DNA from: Obelidium mucronatum
Taxonomy: Eukaryota > Chytridiomycota > Chytridiomycetes > Chytridiales > Chytriomycetaceae
DNA: 64,000 nucleotides
Direction of reading: 5' to 3'
Assembly (NCBI GenBank): GCA_025765595.1
Contig: JAIVFH010000022.1
Span: forward strand, 248,001 to 312,000
The position numbers were made by a program, and so were the translations under genes. Shown here piece by piece: positions 34,940-47,280 of the stretch. Each line of letters begins with the position of its first letter. Position 1 is the first letter of the stretch. Under the pieces are notes generated by a model. It did no database searches. It had not been told where the DNA came from and saw only the letters and a list, made by a program, of their open reading frames with translations.

Positions 34940-37772
34940 ATGGACAGCCTCGCAGCAGCATTCCGCGCCGGCGATCCGTCCGCATTCGGCGCGGCGCAGC
35001 AGCTTCTGGCGGACCCGGCGCACGCGGCGCAGTGGGGCGAGCTGGTGCGCGCCGTTGTGTGCGCAAGTCCGGCGCCGCCCGCGTCGGCGTTCCAGCAGCT
35101 GCTGCGCGCGTCGCTCGGCGGCGACGCCGACAGCCAGCGCCAGCTGTGGGACGCGGCGGCGGACGCGGTGCTAGGCGCCGGCGCGGGGCGCGGCGGCGTG
35201 CTCGGCGGCGTGCTGGCGGGCGTGGCGGCGCAGCTGGGCGCGGCGAGCGCGGCGGGCCTGGCGCAGTCGGCGCTGCTGGCGGCCGTCGTGCGCGTGTGCG
35301 TTCTCGAGACGAATGCGGCGCTGCTCGCGACGGCGCACTCGCTGCTGGCGCTGCTTGTCGCCGCCGTGCGCGCGTCGCTGTCTGCGCGCGACGTCGACGC
35401 GCTGCTCGCCGTGCTCGTGCGCGCCATCCACTGGGAAGTCATCTGCAACGCCGTCATCCGCGTCACAAAGACGGGCGCCCGAACGGACGATTTCCTGGCC
35501 GCGACTGCGCTGGGCGCGTCATCTGACCCGAACGACGCCGACAATCTGGATTTTGTTGTGCAAATGAGTGACTTGGAAGCAAGCGATGAATTTTGGGGAC
35601 CTGGTGAGTTTCTTTCTGTAGCGAGTTACGGTTGGAACTTACAGAATGGATTCAACCAACAGCTAGTCTCGTGCAATCAATCCTCAGCGATAAAATCCCA
35701 CAGCCTTTCCCAGGAACGGGTTCCTCAAATTCCCCCCAGAAGGATTCACAACAAATCGAACAGGATATTGATTCGATTTTGTCCACCCTGAGTGCCACAT
35801 CTATTCGGAGGAGTGTCGATTCGCTCTTTACCATTCTCTACGCATTGTTTCCCCATCGCACGCTAGAAGCCATTCGATCAAAGTTTTCAGCCGACGTCAG
35901 TCTGTCATGGTCGATTGATGGAAACCCCAACACAATACAACTGGGTGCATTCGGAGGTACGGCGGCCGAAAATACCACATATGATGTGGCTTGGGACCCC
36001 TTTCATACCGCATTTAGCAGACTTTTGGAGCTAGACATTCTGGACGAAGGATTTTTAGTTCGACAAAGGGTCACGGTAAAAGCGGAAAATAAAACCCCCC
36101 CGCATCATTTCTTTGGTCAATTAAACTGTTGATTTTCCAGAACCTCATAAAAGCTCATCGAGTCCATCCGGTCCTCGTCTTTGCAACTCGTGATGATGAA
36201 CTGGCAATGGTTCAAAAAGGTGCGAACAGAGATGCAGGAGAAATTTTGGTGGAATGTCTGCTATTGCGTTGTGGGAATGGATGTGGTTTGGCTCCCTCAG
36301 CATCAACTGCCTTTGGGGCCACACCAGCCGACGAGGAAAATGCTCCAGATAATACCACAACAACAGCAGCAGCGGCATCAAATCCAACTACTGCCTCTAA
36401 TCTTGGAATCAATTTTGACGTTGGCAGTGTGTTGTTGGTGAACCGGATGTTGCGAAAGTCTGTTTTGGATCATACGGCTTCCGTCCGGCCTCCAGCCAAG
36501 ACGCACACGTCGCCAATGCCGTTAAACTCAAACGACATGATGCAGCATCATTTGACGCTTCTTCTTTGTGAATTGAATTATGAACTATCTGTTCGCAGTG
36601 CATTCATGAATCAAGTTGTGAAACAAAAACAAGAAAAAAGTGTCGAAATTTTGGGACTTGTAGATCGAGAAAATCTGGTAACCTTTTTTTTTATTTTTTA
36701 TTTTATTATTATTTTTTTTTGTTCAATTATTTTCAGTATTAGTGTCAGTTTTAGTATTATTTTTTTTTCCCTAGTATTTAAAATTTTCCCTTTTTTTTTT
36801 TTTTTTTTTTTTTATGCAACAGTATCAAAAGCTTCGATCACAGCAACAAGAACTAGTTCATCTCAATACAGCGCTCGATCAACTACGCTCAGAAACCGCA
36901 ACAACGCGCGAGCGATACAGGAAATATGAGGAAGAGTTGAATAAGCGGTTGAAAGTTGCAAGAGACGCTGCACGCGAGGCAAAAGAAGCTCAAGGATTCA
37001 TGGCAGAGCAAGTTTCGGCAAAAGACTTGGAAATTGAAGAGTTGAAAAAGAGGCTTGAAGTTGGGAATCGCAGGTGTGTGTTTTGTGTGTCCTGTGTGTG
37101 TGTGTCACTTTGTTTAACTTTTTTGATTTACTCCCTCCCCCACCAAAAGAATTCATCAATTAGAACAAGAACTTCACTTGATTGAGCCCGATTTAGAACG
37201 TCTTGTAGACTGTGAAGCGGCGTTGAAGGCCTTGAGTCATAAAATCATTCAACATGAACTTGATTCTAGTTCACGAGAGGCATTGCTGAAGCATATTGAA
37301 ACGTTGGAAAGCCGGCTTCATGCACTAGAAATTTCTCTTGCATCCTCAGAGAAACAAGTGAAGGGGCTGCAAGATCACATAAGGTTTGAAGAACAACAAC
37401 AAACACTTGGTGTAAACCAAAAAAAAAAAAAAAAAAAAAAAACTCTTTTTTTGTTCACATATTGAAGGGGTCTGTCTAAAAAATTTTCCAAGGAATAGAG
37501 AAATGGAAACGGCTCCGAAAGAAAATGTCCTGCTGGATGAAGTTGTTTCAAAACAAGCGAAAGTGATTGAGGAGTTGCGGTCGGCGAATTTGGAGAGAAT
37601 CAAGTTGGTTGAATCCAAGTATCAAACTGTGCGACAAATCAACCTTGCGTTGGAGGTAATGTGTTTTTTTTTTCTAGTTTTTTTTTTCTAGCTTAATTTT
37701 TAATTGTTTGAATTCTTTTTTATTTTTATTTTTTTGTTTCAGACACGTATCTTTGAGTTGGAAGCAAAATGA
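34940..37772 (+). CDS. TSC1: TSC1/hamartin
   Basis: Seven exons (34940-35603, 35645-36075, 36141-36677, 36823-37073, 37150-37383, 37493-37655, 37743-37772) sum to 769 residues. The N-terminal part is an alpha-helical core with SLFTILYALFPHRTLEAI, followed by NLIKAHRVHPVLVFATRDDEL and EILVECLLL, all placed as in hamartin (FFTILYGMYP, HPELV...KDHEL, VVIEC). HHLTLLLCELNYELSVR leads into a long coiled coil (about residues 450-769) ending RQINLALETRIFELEAK. Hamartin stabilises the TSC2 Rheb-GAP that restrains TORC1. The first exon is extremely GC-rich and Ala-rich (about 34950-35530), unlike the rest of the gene. Confidence 0.85.
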
Positions 37773-37836
37773 AATTGCATAAAATTAATTGTATTATAAT
37801 GCTTTTTAAAAAAAAAACAATAACGATCAAATAACG

Positions 37837-38679
37837 ATGAAGATTCTGAAATCCTTGTCTGCCTATTGCACCATCCATCTTATCACCGCTTCTCTTCTTC
37901 GAAAATACAAAGTTGTACCTCCAGAGCGCATCCATATTCTAGCCGAAAAGCTCCCATCCACCATCAACGCCCTCCTGACATCCACAATCACCATCTACTT
38001 GCTATTCATCAAAAAGCACTTTTCAAAATCATGGCTCAAAGTCGCATACCCTAATCTACTTGACTACGCGTACGCAGGGCACATTGGATACACATTGTAC
38101 GATATTCTCGTCATGTTGTTGGACAAGGAAACCAGCCACATCTCCTCATGGGCGCACCACGTGTTTGGAGTCTTGGGGATCTCTGTGATGCGAATGTATA
38201 AAACCGCATTCTTTCTGCCAACCTGTTTTTTACCTGCCGAAGCCACGGTTGTTGTGACGAATCTGATTTATCTGGTGCAACTGTTTTGTGAGGCTGAACG
38301 GGAAGGAACGCGGGATTTGATGGGGGGGTTGCTTGGGTTGAGGTGTTTGGCGTTTACAGTGTTACGGTTGATGGCGGGGCCGTTGTGTTTTTATTGGATG
38401 GTTCAAACGACGAGTGTGGATACCTTGGAGGAGGACTTGGAGGTCAAAGACGGCCAAAAAAAACAACCGGACCACCACACCGTTGTTCCTTTTTCTCGAA
38501 AGCTAAGCTGCCTGATGGATCAGTATTCGAAATTGCCGGTTGTGATCAAGTATGGATGTCTTGGCAACACGGTTCTCTTCACGTTCCTCAACACGTATTG
38601 GACTGGTTTGACTTATCGGGCGCTGTGGCGGCATTTGCGAAAATCCAAAAACAAGGTGGTCAAGATTCATCATATTTGA
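37837..38679 (+). CDS. TLC-domain (TRAM/LAG1/CLN8-like) membrane protein
   Basis: Single-exon gene of 280 residues. Several hydrophobic helices surround the TLC pattern: YAGHIGYTLYDILVMLLDKE, ISSWAHHVFGVLGISV, then FFLPTCFLPAEATVVVTNLIYL, GLRCLAFTVLRLM and CFYWMVQ. The conserved D and the HH pair in the second and third helices fit TMEM56/TLCD-type proteins rather than ceramide synthase, which has a longer Lag1 motif. The usual substrate or partner for this subgroup is membrane lipid (inference). It follows TSC1 by 64 bp on the same strand. Confidence 0.75.
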   Translation: MKILKSLSAYCTIHLITASLLRKYKVVPPERIHILAEKLPSTINALLTSTITIYLLFIKKHFSKSWLKVAYPNLLDYAYAGHIGYTLYDILVMLLDKETSHISSWAHHVFGVLGISVMRMYKTAFFLPTCFLPAEATVVVTNLIYLVQLFCEAEREGTRDLMGGLLGLRCLAFTVLRLMAGPLCFYWMVQTTSVDTLEEDLEVKDGQKKQPDHHTVVPFSRKLSCLMDQYSKLPVVIKYGCLGNTVLFTFLNTYWTGLTYRALWRHLRKSKNKVVKIHHI

Positions 38680-38748
38680 GTGTTGTTTTTACTGTTTAAG
38701 AAATAAATAATAAATATATCATTATTGTTTTTTTTTTATTGAAATAAA

Positions 38749-40598
38749 ATGGAACCTATCCAAGTAACGATACCTGCACCTCCATCAGCCCAACCGCCTA
38801 CACTACCACCGCCAGAACAACAACAACAGCCACAGCAGCAGCAGCAACCTCAACATCAACAACAACCGCCAGTCTCACCAACAAAGAAGAAGCCACGAGC
38901 AGCTGCGGACGAAGAAGCCGCTGGTCTTATTGAATTCAGAGTTGTTCTTCCCGATGGCTCGGACGAATCCATGATTCTGCTCACTGGTCTCAAAAACATT
39001 TACCAGAAACAGCTGCCAAACATGCCGAAAGAATACATTGCGCGTCTTGTTTTCGATCGGTATTTTTTTTTTGAAAAGAAACATCCCCCTCAGTCCCCTC
39101 GAAACACTCCCATGGGCGGGGAAAAAAAAAAAGTCAGATAAGAAGCCGCGGAAATAAGAGCGAAAGTTTTATGAAGGGACGATTTTGAAACCTGAATGCT
39201 TTGGAACTGAAGACGTTGTTGACTGAATATCGTAACCCCTTCCCACGTCACCAAAAAGTTCAATGTCCTCTTTTATTTTTTTAATTTTCTCTCAAATTCG
39301 ATAATTTAGAAACCATATGGCAATGGCACTTGTGAAGCCACCCTTGAAAGTCGTTGCAGGAATATCATATCGCCCCTTTCTCGAAAGAAGATTTGCTGAA
39401 ATTGTGTTCTGCGCAGTCTCTTCTACAGAACAAGTCCGAGTACGTTGTGCCCGTATTAACATGCCATTTGTTTTCTTAATTTTTCTTTGCGTTGTTGTTG
39501 AAAAGGGATACGGAGCGCGACTCATGTCACACACAAAAGACTATGTTGTACGTGCTTTGGGGGTCCAATATTTCCTCACCTATGCGGATAACTTTGCCAT
39601 TGGGTATTTCAAGAAGCAAGGATTCACGACAGACATTACTCTGGAGAAGAGTGTGTGGATGGGATATATCAAGGATTATGAGGGCGGTACATTGATGCAG
39701 GTATTAACGAGACCGAACCCCCCCCCCCCCCAAAAAAAAAAAAAGGAACTGTTTTTAAAACGGAATTTAAAAGAGTGCTTAATCCTTTTTGCTTTCCAAA
39801 TAGTGGACTGTGATACCGAAAGTTGTGTATTTGGAAGCAGCAGAGATTATTGAAGCACAAAGAAAGGCTGTGAGAGATCGAATTCGAGCTACAGCGTCTG
39901 AACCGCGAACCCATTCCGGATCCAAAGCGTTCAAAAACGGAACAGTTTCGTCTATCTCTGCGGATGAGATCCCTGGAATGGCGGAAATAGGGTGGACTCA
40001 AGATATGCTTAAGCGATTGGGTGAAAACAAGGTCGCAAAGATGCATAGTCAACTATATGGGCCTCTAAAAACTGTTGTGGAAGAGATGAGGGTAAACGGA
40101 AAAAAAATTGAGGGGTTTATTTAATTCTTTTTTTTTTTTTTTTTTTCACTCTCTACTGATTTTAGACGAATGCAAACGCTTGGCCGTTCGTTGAGCCTGT
40201 ATCAGGAGTTGCTGATTACTATGATATCATCAAGGAACCAATGGGTAAAGTCTGGTGTTTTTTTTTGGGTATCGATTTTTTGTCCGTTTTTACACAACTC
40301 TTTTTTTTTTTTTCAAAAAATAGATATCAGCACACTTGCAACAAATGTTGAAAACGACATGTACTTGACCGTAGACGCCTTTGTCAAAGATGCAAATAAG
40401 ATTTTTCACAATTGCAAGATTTATAATGAAGATGGTGGTTTGGATGGTAGGAATTGTGACCTTCATTAACCCTTGCTTTTTTTTTTATTATTATTCGCAG
40501 GAACAAACTACGTTAAGTGTGCCATCAAGCTAGAAAAGTGGTTAAAAGAAAGGGTCAAAACTTTGAAAGCAGATTTATTGTACATTGGTGTCAGTTAA
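38749..40598 (+). CDS. GCN5: histone acetyltransferase GCN5 (SAGA/ADA catalytic subunit)
   Basis: Seven exons (38749-39059, 39310-39439, 39506-39700, 39804-40091, 40166-40244, 40324-40446, 40501-40598) sum to 407 residues, close to yeast Gcn5 (439). After a Gln/Pro-rich start the GNAT domain reads [82 protein letters not shown] and [16 protein letters not shown]. The bromodomain follows: [49 protein letters not shown] and KLEKWL. The enzyme acetylates histone H3 tails at promoters. No animal-type PCAF N-terminal domain is present, as is usual in fungi. Confidence 0.95.
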
Positions 40599-40865
40599 AT
40601 AATAAAAAAAATGTTTGTGATGTTTTAAACTTGCCCGATTTACCTATTTGCAATTATATTGCCATCTCTGCTCCGCGGGCGACGTAATAGCAAAGGGTTG
40701 CGAAAATCCAAGTTTTTTTTGGAAGACCAATCAGGAATCTGGCCCACCTAAACTTTGATTGGAACACAAGCCAATGAAAGAAGAAAAAAAAAACAAAGAA
40801 AGAAAGAACACATAAGAAGACGAAGAATAATCGTTACCTAAACCCTATACCATAACTCGAAAAGA

Positions 40866-41452
40866 ATGATTCACCTGTTAACCTTTTGTCTCGTAACGAT
40901 GGTGGCAGCTCGCCCAGTGCAAATCGACGAGCGTTCTCCAAATATTATTGCTCCTGGATGGTCAGTTTGTGGAGGGTACGCGAGCTTAAGCAGCGCACTT
41001 GTCAGGTGAGGAATAAGAATAACTGTCTCCCCATTTCTAATATACCAATCCCAGCGACTATGTTCCACCAAGCCCCATTGGAGTATCAGTTGCAGGAACC
41101 ATCTCCAGTGCAGCGGGTATTACAGATGGTATCACCAGTTTGGGATACACCCTCATGACACCAACTGGGCAAAAACTCTTTTCCGATAACAAGGTTTTCT
41201 GATAGGATACGAGTGTCTCGACCTTTTAGATTAATATTCCATATCTCATGTTTTTTTCAGGCTTATGACACATGCTCATTGACTGGAATCAAGTGTCCAA
41301 TTCCAGGTGGAGCTCAGCTGTTGAACTTCCAGATTCCACCACCGACTACTGCCACATCATCGAGTGGACTTAAAGCAAACACAACTATTAACGTTGTTGA
41401 TCAAGAAGGAAAGGTGGTTCTTTGTCTCAACAATCCATCTTATTCCGTTTAA
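40866..41452 (+). CDS. secreted ML/NPC2-like lipid-binding protein, copy 1
   Basis: Three exons (40866-41005, 41055-41193, 41261-41452) give 156 residues. A signal peptide (LLTFCLVTMVAARP) precedes the mature region PGWSVCGGYASL, a second cysteine in AYDTCSLTGIKCPIPGGAQLL, and VVLCLNNPSYSV at the C-terminus. The cysteine spacing and the CPIPxGxxLL motif resemble ML-domain (MD-2/NPC2) proteins such as fungal PG/PI transfer protein. It shares this pattern with the minus-strand gene at 51034-51513. Lipid or sterol binding outside the cell or in the vacuole is inferred from the family. Confidence 0.7.
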
Positions 41453-41558
41453 ACACGATTTGCTTTCCACTTTCCTTTTTATTTTCTTGTGTGCGAAAAA
41501 CACACTTACCCCCCAACAAATAAACAGAACAACTCTAACTAAAAAACACAAAATATCA

Positions 41559-44500
41559 TCAATTTGTATCCATCCCAGATTCGTCTTCCCCTGAAAAAGA
41601 ATCCGTTCGCCTCCTTTTGATTATAGGATTCTGTTGCTGAATGCCTCCCTTATTTAACGAAAAAGATATCTTCCCACTAGCATTACCGCTGCCGTTGCTC
41701 GGGTTATTTGGAGCTGGAGATCCTTCTTTTGCCGATAATGATGGCGATGAAGATCCATTTTTGGATATGAAACTGATTGGTGAAGTTGCCCTCTTCACTG
41801 CGGCAGAAAACATATCGTCTTCTTCATCATCGTCCTCATAGTCAACCAATCCCAACGGAGATGCGCTTCGTTTCACTGTTGGCGGCCTATTCTTCCCGGA
41901 ACTTGGTGGAGGTCCGGAGGCGACGATCACAAGGGGGACAGTTTTTCCACCTGTTGTAGATCGTGGAAGATTGTTGCTGTTGGTTGCCGAATCCGTTGAT
42001 CCAGAGTCTTCATCATCAGAATCATTAAAGTAGGCCTCCTCATCGTTGTCCATCCTTCCCCAACCATCGGGTTTTGCCTTTTCAACAGGTTTGGAGCTAA
42101 ATCAAAGAAACCGATATAAGCCCTTCCAACTAAAAATATAGAAGATAAATAAAACAAACCTTTCATCATCTGCGCCAAGGCCAGCCGACGGCACCTCCTG
42201 GTTCTGCTCATACCGTAGAACAAGGTTTTTGAAAGTATCTACATATGTGACATCGGCAAATTGAGATTTATGGCTTTGAACCAGATTCGTGATGAGGCTT
42301 TTGATGTTTTCCTACAAAGTCGAAGGGTGGGCGTTTTTTAAAAACACTTGAAATACAAAAACTCAAAAATATACCTTTCGGATAAACTCAAAAATATCCA
42401 AACAAGCTGAATTCAATAAATTATATTTGCCGTTTGTTGCGCGAAAGCAAGCCAGAATCGACCCAAACACGTCATGTTTGAGTAAATGGCGGTTGTAAAA
42501 TTCATCCTTCATGCCAATACACGTCCGAAAGAATCGAAGAGCAGCAAGCTTTACGTAAGTTTCTTTGGCTCGCAATAGTAACAATATTTTGGATGTTATG
42601 GCACTTCCGAGAATATAGTATTTGCTGCGATAAGAGTGAGATTTGACGGTGAAGGCCAAAATCTCGCAGATATGGGAACAATGAGAGGCAGCTGTGGATT
42701 CTAGCGAGTCGAGGTTTTCGGAATCCACGGCAAGAACTGGGGAAACAAGGGAATCCACGCATTTATCGTAAAACAGATTTAGAAAGTCATCCACATCTGA
42801 ATCTGAAGACACAGCAGAAGCTGATATTGCTGTGCCAGTGATTTCGTCGGTTTCGAGAATCGTTCGAATCAATTCACAAAGTTGGGATTGCAATCCCGGA
42901 TCGGGATCGTTTAAGAATCTCTGGATGAGCAGACTTATCAGGAGCTGTGGCTGCTTTTGCTTCAGCTTTACAATCCAAAAACATGTCAGTATCTCCTCAA
43001 AAACTGAACGAATGAAAATCACCTGCGCAAGACAAAATGATCGAACCAAGGAAGGATCGTGATCCAAAATCGAAGTCAATATAGCTGCTGCGGCTAAACG
43101 AATCTTGATGTCATCATGGACTAAAGTATAATCAAAGATTGCAAATAGCCCCAGTTTAGCCATAGTTCTGGTTGCAACAGATGTTAGCTATATACCGAAT
43201 AAAATAGAAAGAAAAAACGCTCACCGATAGTAGTTGGCTCGTAAAGAAACTTGCATCCCCTTTGCCACTCCACTTAATTCATGCAGAAACAGAACGACAT
43301 CGTCCCTTTTGACCGACAATCCTTCCTCTCCAATATCCTCCTCGTTCAAAACACCAATCACTTTAGATAAATAATCCTCCCCGGCCCCCACAAACCAGCT
43401 AATAATGTCGACTTGATTGAAAAACACCATACTATTCATTGCCGAAAACGTGGCATCATCCAGCATACGGGCAAGCGCAGTGTCACGAAGGAACTGCAAC
43501 CGATATGTTTGGGTTATTTTGGCGGAAATGGATGCATCAGGAATAGGTAGTAATTGCTTAAACTTCGCAGAGCTCGTTTGTTGTCGGTAGTTTGACTTTG
43601 CTGAAGGGTATTCACGGTCATCTGAAGATAACGGTGATTAACTACATCAAAGTTAAAATATAGAATAACGCACATTCCAGCAAGCCAATAATAGACGGAA
43701 AGATTTCGTCTTGAAGGAGATATTCATAAATTTTTGAATCATTCAAAAATACTATAAAACAGATTGAGAAGACCAGAAAAGCGCCAAAGAAAAGAGAACA
43801 TACCGATCATTTTCACAATGTGAGATAATGAATAAAGTTCATCCAAACTTTCCATATCTTCGCACATTTCCAATAAAGGCAATAATTCCGCGATAAAGTT
43901 CTGGACCCAAGATATCAATTAATTCGACCAAGTGAGTAGAACTATCCTCACATCTTGCATAACCGCTCGAGACAGCTGCCCACGCCCATAAGCACCCTTT
44001 GATGAAGCAAACATAACTTCTTCAATTTCCTTGATTGAGGCCATACTAGGCTTGGATAACACGAGGCCCCCAACTTTCCGTTCATCTTGAACAGGCTCTT
44101 CTTATTAACAACAAATTGAAATCATGAGTGTGTTGAATGCTTTTGTTGATAGCCGGCAGAAAGGTAGTACCTTCTGTTGTCTGGGGAAGATTATCAATAT
44201 TTCCATCCGGCGATCCATTGAGTTTCCGTTTGATGTCACGAATGGTGTTCCTGCATAAAAACTGAAATCAGTTTGTGTTGCTTGTTGGATGAGGTAAGTG
44301 TTTTGGAACAAACACACATATCCCAGCGAGACAGAAGCAGTCGAACAACAAATTAAAACGCAATTAAGGTAGGGTTATGGGGGGAAGCGAAGTGGATGGC
44401 CTATGGGATTTATCGAACAAAATACACACCAGAGTTCATTACAGCCCGCCTGTTCCTGAAAGCTCAGCGCCATATCAGTGCCATCTTCTTCGGTCCATAC

Positions 44501-44826
44501 GATTAGTGTGTCTATTAAATCCAGTGAGCTGAGTGGCGGAAGCGCAGTTGCTGTTTCTCAAAGACCACGTACCCTGCTGCCTGATGAAGTCTACATCCCT
44601 CTTTATCTTTGTTTTCAGCAGCAAATCAGGTCGCTTTTCGTCCTGCTCAGGCGGGTTCTCGTATGCTACGTGGATCCAAACCAACTCATTGACCTGAGGA
44701 TTCGCTTGAGCCACTGCCTTTCTTTGAGTGTCTGTGTTGAGAACATACCGCAACAGATCCAGTTCCTTTGTCTTCCCAAACACCTTCGGAATCAAGCTGA
44801 TATACTTTAACCCGCTGTCGTTCCAT
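41559..44826 (-). CDS. PSY2: protein phosphatase 4 regulatory subunit 3 (Psy2/SMEK)
   Basis: Multi-exon minus-strand gene starting MERQRVKVYQLDSEGVWEDK at 44826. A 55-bp intron restores GTGSVA|VNELVWIHVAYE. The EVH1/PH-like domain continues to TLIVWTEEDGTDMALSFQEQ.GCNELW. The SMK1 domain and armadillo-like repeats follow: MASIKEIEEVM, LSRAVMQD|NFIAELLPLLEMCEDMESL, QFLRDTALARMLDDATFSAMN, NQVDIISWF, and RFFRTCIGMKDEFYNRHL, where PP4R3 has the same wording. The tail is acidic and Ser-rich with a KRRRTDSF nuclear signal. The subunit targets PP4 to DNA-damage and other substrates. Its start is 54 bp from that of the divergent TM9SF gene. Confidence 0.92.
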
Positions 44827-44880
44827 TTTGTAATAAAAATATTTTATAACATTAATCGCAAAGATTATTGAAAAAGAAAG

Positions 44881-47242
44881 ATGGTCTCGCTTGGCCTTCA
44901 GTTACCACTGGCTGTAGCTCTTACTCTCATGGCTTTGACAGTCCAAGTTGCCGCAGACGAACACACACATCGATACAAGGTTTACTAGTTCTAGGGGATT
45001 TCTCTGCTAACTTTCAGGCCGGGCAATAGAACGGAGAACAAGTTGTTCCATGGCAGAACGGTGTGGGCCCCTATGCGAATCGGTAAGGCGTTGCAAGTCA
45101 ATGTGGGGTTCAAGCTGAATTCATGTGTTTCAACCATCTCAGCCAGGAGACATACGATTACTTTCAACTACCGTTTTGTAGAGGTGATGCTACAATTTCT
45201 CACCGGCATGAATCATTGGGAGAAGCACTATTGGGCGTGAATATGGAGTTTTCGGGGATTGAGATTGACTTCAAGGGTAAACTCCACACAAACCTCAACA
45301 AAAGAGAATCATGAACAGAAATGTTATTGTACTCAACACAGTGCCTGTCAACAACAAGGTTATATGCTTGGCTGATTTGGACAACGATGCATTGAAGGAC
45401 TTTCAATACGCAATCGACAGACATTACTGGTACAAGATGATTATAGGTATACCTCCTCTTGTTTCTCTTCGATCTCTTTTCTTTTAACCGCAAGACATAC
45501 TTGACCCAGACGATCTTCCAATTTATGGCTACATTGGAGAATGGGATTCCGCCACCAAACAACGGTTCCTCTATACTCACAAAATATTCAAGTTCAAATA
45601 CAATAACGATAGAATCATTGATGTCGAAGTAGAGTCTGAAAAAGTACCCCTTTTGGATTCGCTTGAGCTGTCTCAAAGCACGAAGTTCCAACGTGTTGAG
45701 TTTTCTTATTCTGTTGAATGGACCGAGACTACGCAGTTGTTTGAAAATCGGTACAAAAACCATATCTCGTTTTTTGAAAACAAGGTGATATTTTTTTGGA
45801 GAAATCGTTTCTGTAGCTAATTGAAAATTCTTCCTAAATGATGCAGATTCATTGGTTCTCCATCATGAATTCGTCTCTGATTGTTATTTTCACCATGGGT
45901 CTTGTTGTCATAATTCTGATGCGAACTTTGAAGAAAGACATGGTTCGATACGATGGAATGCTTGGTGAAGATGGGTTCTTAGACAGTGATGATGTCAATG
46001 ACGAATATGGATGGAAACAAGTTCATGGCGATGTTTTTCGACCGCCCATCCATTTGACGGCTCTGTCGGGATTACTTGGATCTGGGCTCCAACTGGGAAT
46101 ATTGGCTTTTATTGTGATTGTATATGCTGTTCTTGCTGATGTCGAGATCGAGTAAGATGGAATTGGTTGCTTTGACATGGAATCTGACCATTTGTCTCCT
46201 TCTATTCATCGCAGGAACGGCCACACTATTTCTATTGCCCTATTTTTCTACTCACTCAGCTCAATTCTTTCCGCTTTCTATGCTGGATCGTACTATACCC
46301 GCAATGGGGGCAAAAACTGGGCGAGACTAGTTTTTGTATCATCTGGCTTATGGCCTGGTTCAGTGGCGCTCATGGTGCTCCTTATTAACTTTGTCGCAAT
46401 TTATCAAACATCTTCACGCGCCATTCCATTTACGTCGATGCTCACAGTTCTTGTGATTTGGTTCTTGATTGTCCTCCCATTGTCATTCTTGGGTGTTGTC
46501 TTGGGGAAAAACTACCATGGGATGAGTGATGCAGTTTGCAGAATTAATCCAATCCCGAGACCAATCCCAGATTGTGAATGGTACGCAGACCCTATCGTTC
46601 TGATCGCAGCGAGTGGAGTATTGCCCTTTGGAGCAATCTTCATTGAAATGTACTACATTTTCACGTCATTTTGGGCGTATCGATCGTATTATGTCTTTGG
46701 ATTTATGCTGGTAGGGACATCTCTTTCATATTCGCGGTTGATGCTAAAACATAAAACCCATAGCTTGTATTCTGTATCTTGATTATTGTTACATGCTGTG
46801 TCTCTGTTGTCACTACCTGTAAAGTATTCTTTCTAATTTTGGAACTGTTAACCTTTGGCTGTCTGTTTTGACTTAGATGTTTTGTTGAATTCTGAGAACC
46901 ATCGTTGGAACTGGATTATGTTCTTTTCAGGAGGCTCAACAGCTGGATACATTTTCTTATATTCCATCTACTACTTTTTTGCTCGTACAAAGTGAGTGCA
47001 TTCAGCCTCCTGCTACAGTGATGTTCAATCTTGGATTCTATTAGAATGCATGGCATCTTTCAAACGACATGGTACTTTGGATACACGTTTTTGATGTGTC
47101 TTGGGATCTTCCTAATTTTAGGTAAGGAGTGCATTTGAAAGAAGAAATGCTGAGGTTTCCTTTTCAATTCCCAGGATTCGTCAGTCACTATTCGGCCAAG
47201 AGGTTTATTCGAGTCATTTACAAGAATATCAAGTTGGACTGA
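44881..47242 (+). CDS. transmembrane 9 superfamily protein (nonaspanin, Emp70/TM9SF)
   Basis: Eleven exons rebuilt by hand (44881-44979, 45030-45082, 45143-45276, 45342-45446, 45510-45784, 45847-46151, 46215-46710, 46764-46818, 46877-46991, 47045-47121, 47175-47242) sum to 593 residues. A signal peptide leads to [63 protein letters not shown] and VEFSYSVEW. Nine membrane helices begin at [15 protein letters not shown], with [17 protein letters not shown] and the final YKNIKLD. The C-terminal KxD is the COPI-binding Golgi-retention signal of the family. Nonaspanins act in Golgi/endosome sorting of membrane proteins. Confidence 0.93.
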
Positions 47243-47280
47243 TTAAAAATACTGCAATAAAGCTCATGGTCACCACTTCA

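Noticed and set aside
34783..35544. Antisense Ser/Ala-rich ORF across the TSC1 first exon
   Set aside because: It is open only because of high GC; the plus strand continues into a convincing hamartin sequence.
44690..44800. Apparent frame break near the start of PP4R3
   Set aside because: A 55-bp intron with a GTATGT donor joins GTGSVA to VNELVWIH and removes the stop.
45241..45341. Apparent frameshift in the TM9SF gene after EIDFK
   Set aside because: A 65-bp intron (45277-45341) with a GTAAAC donor and CACAG acceptor restores [14 protein letters not shown] in frame with the family.
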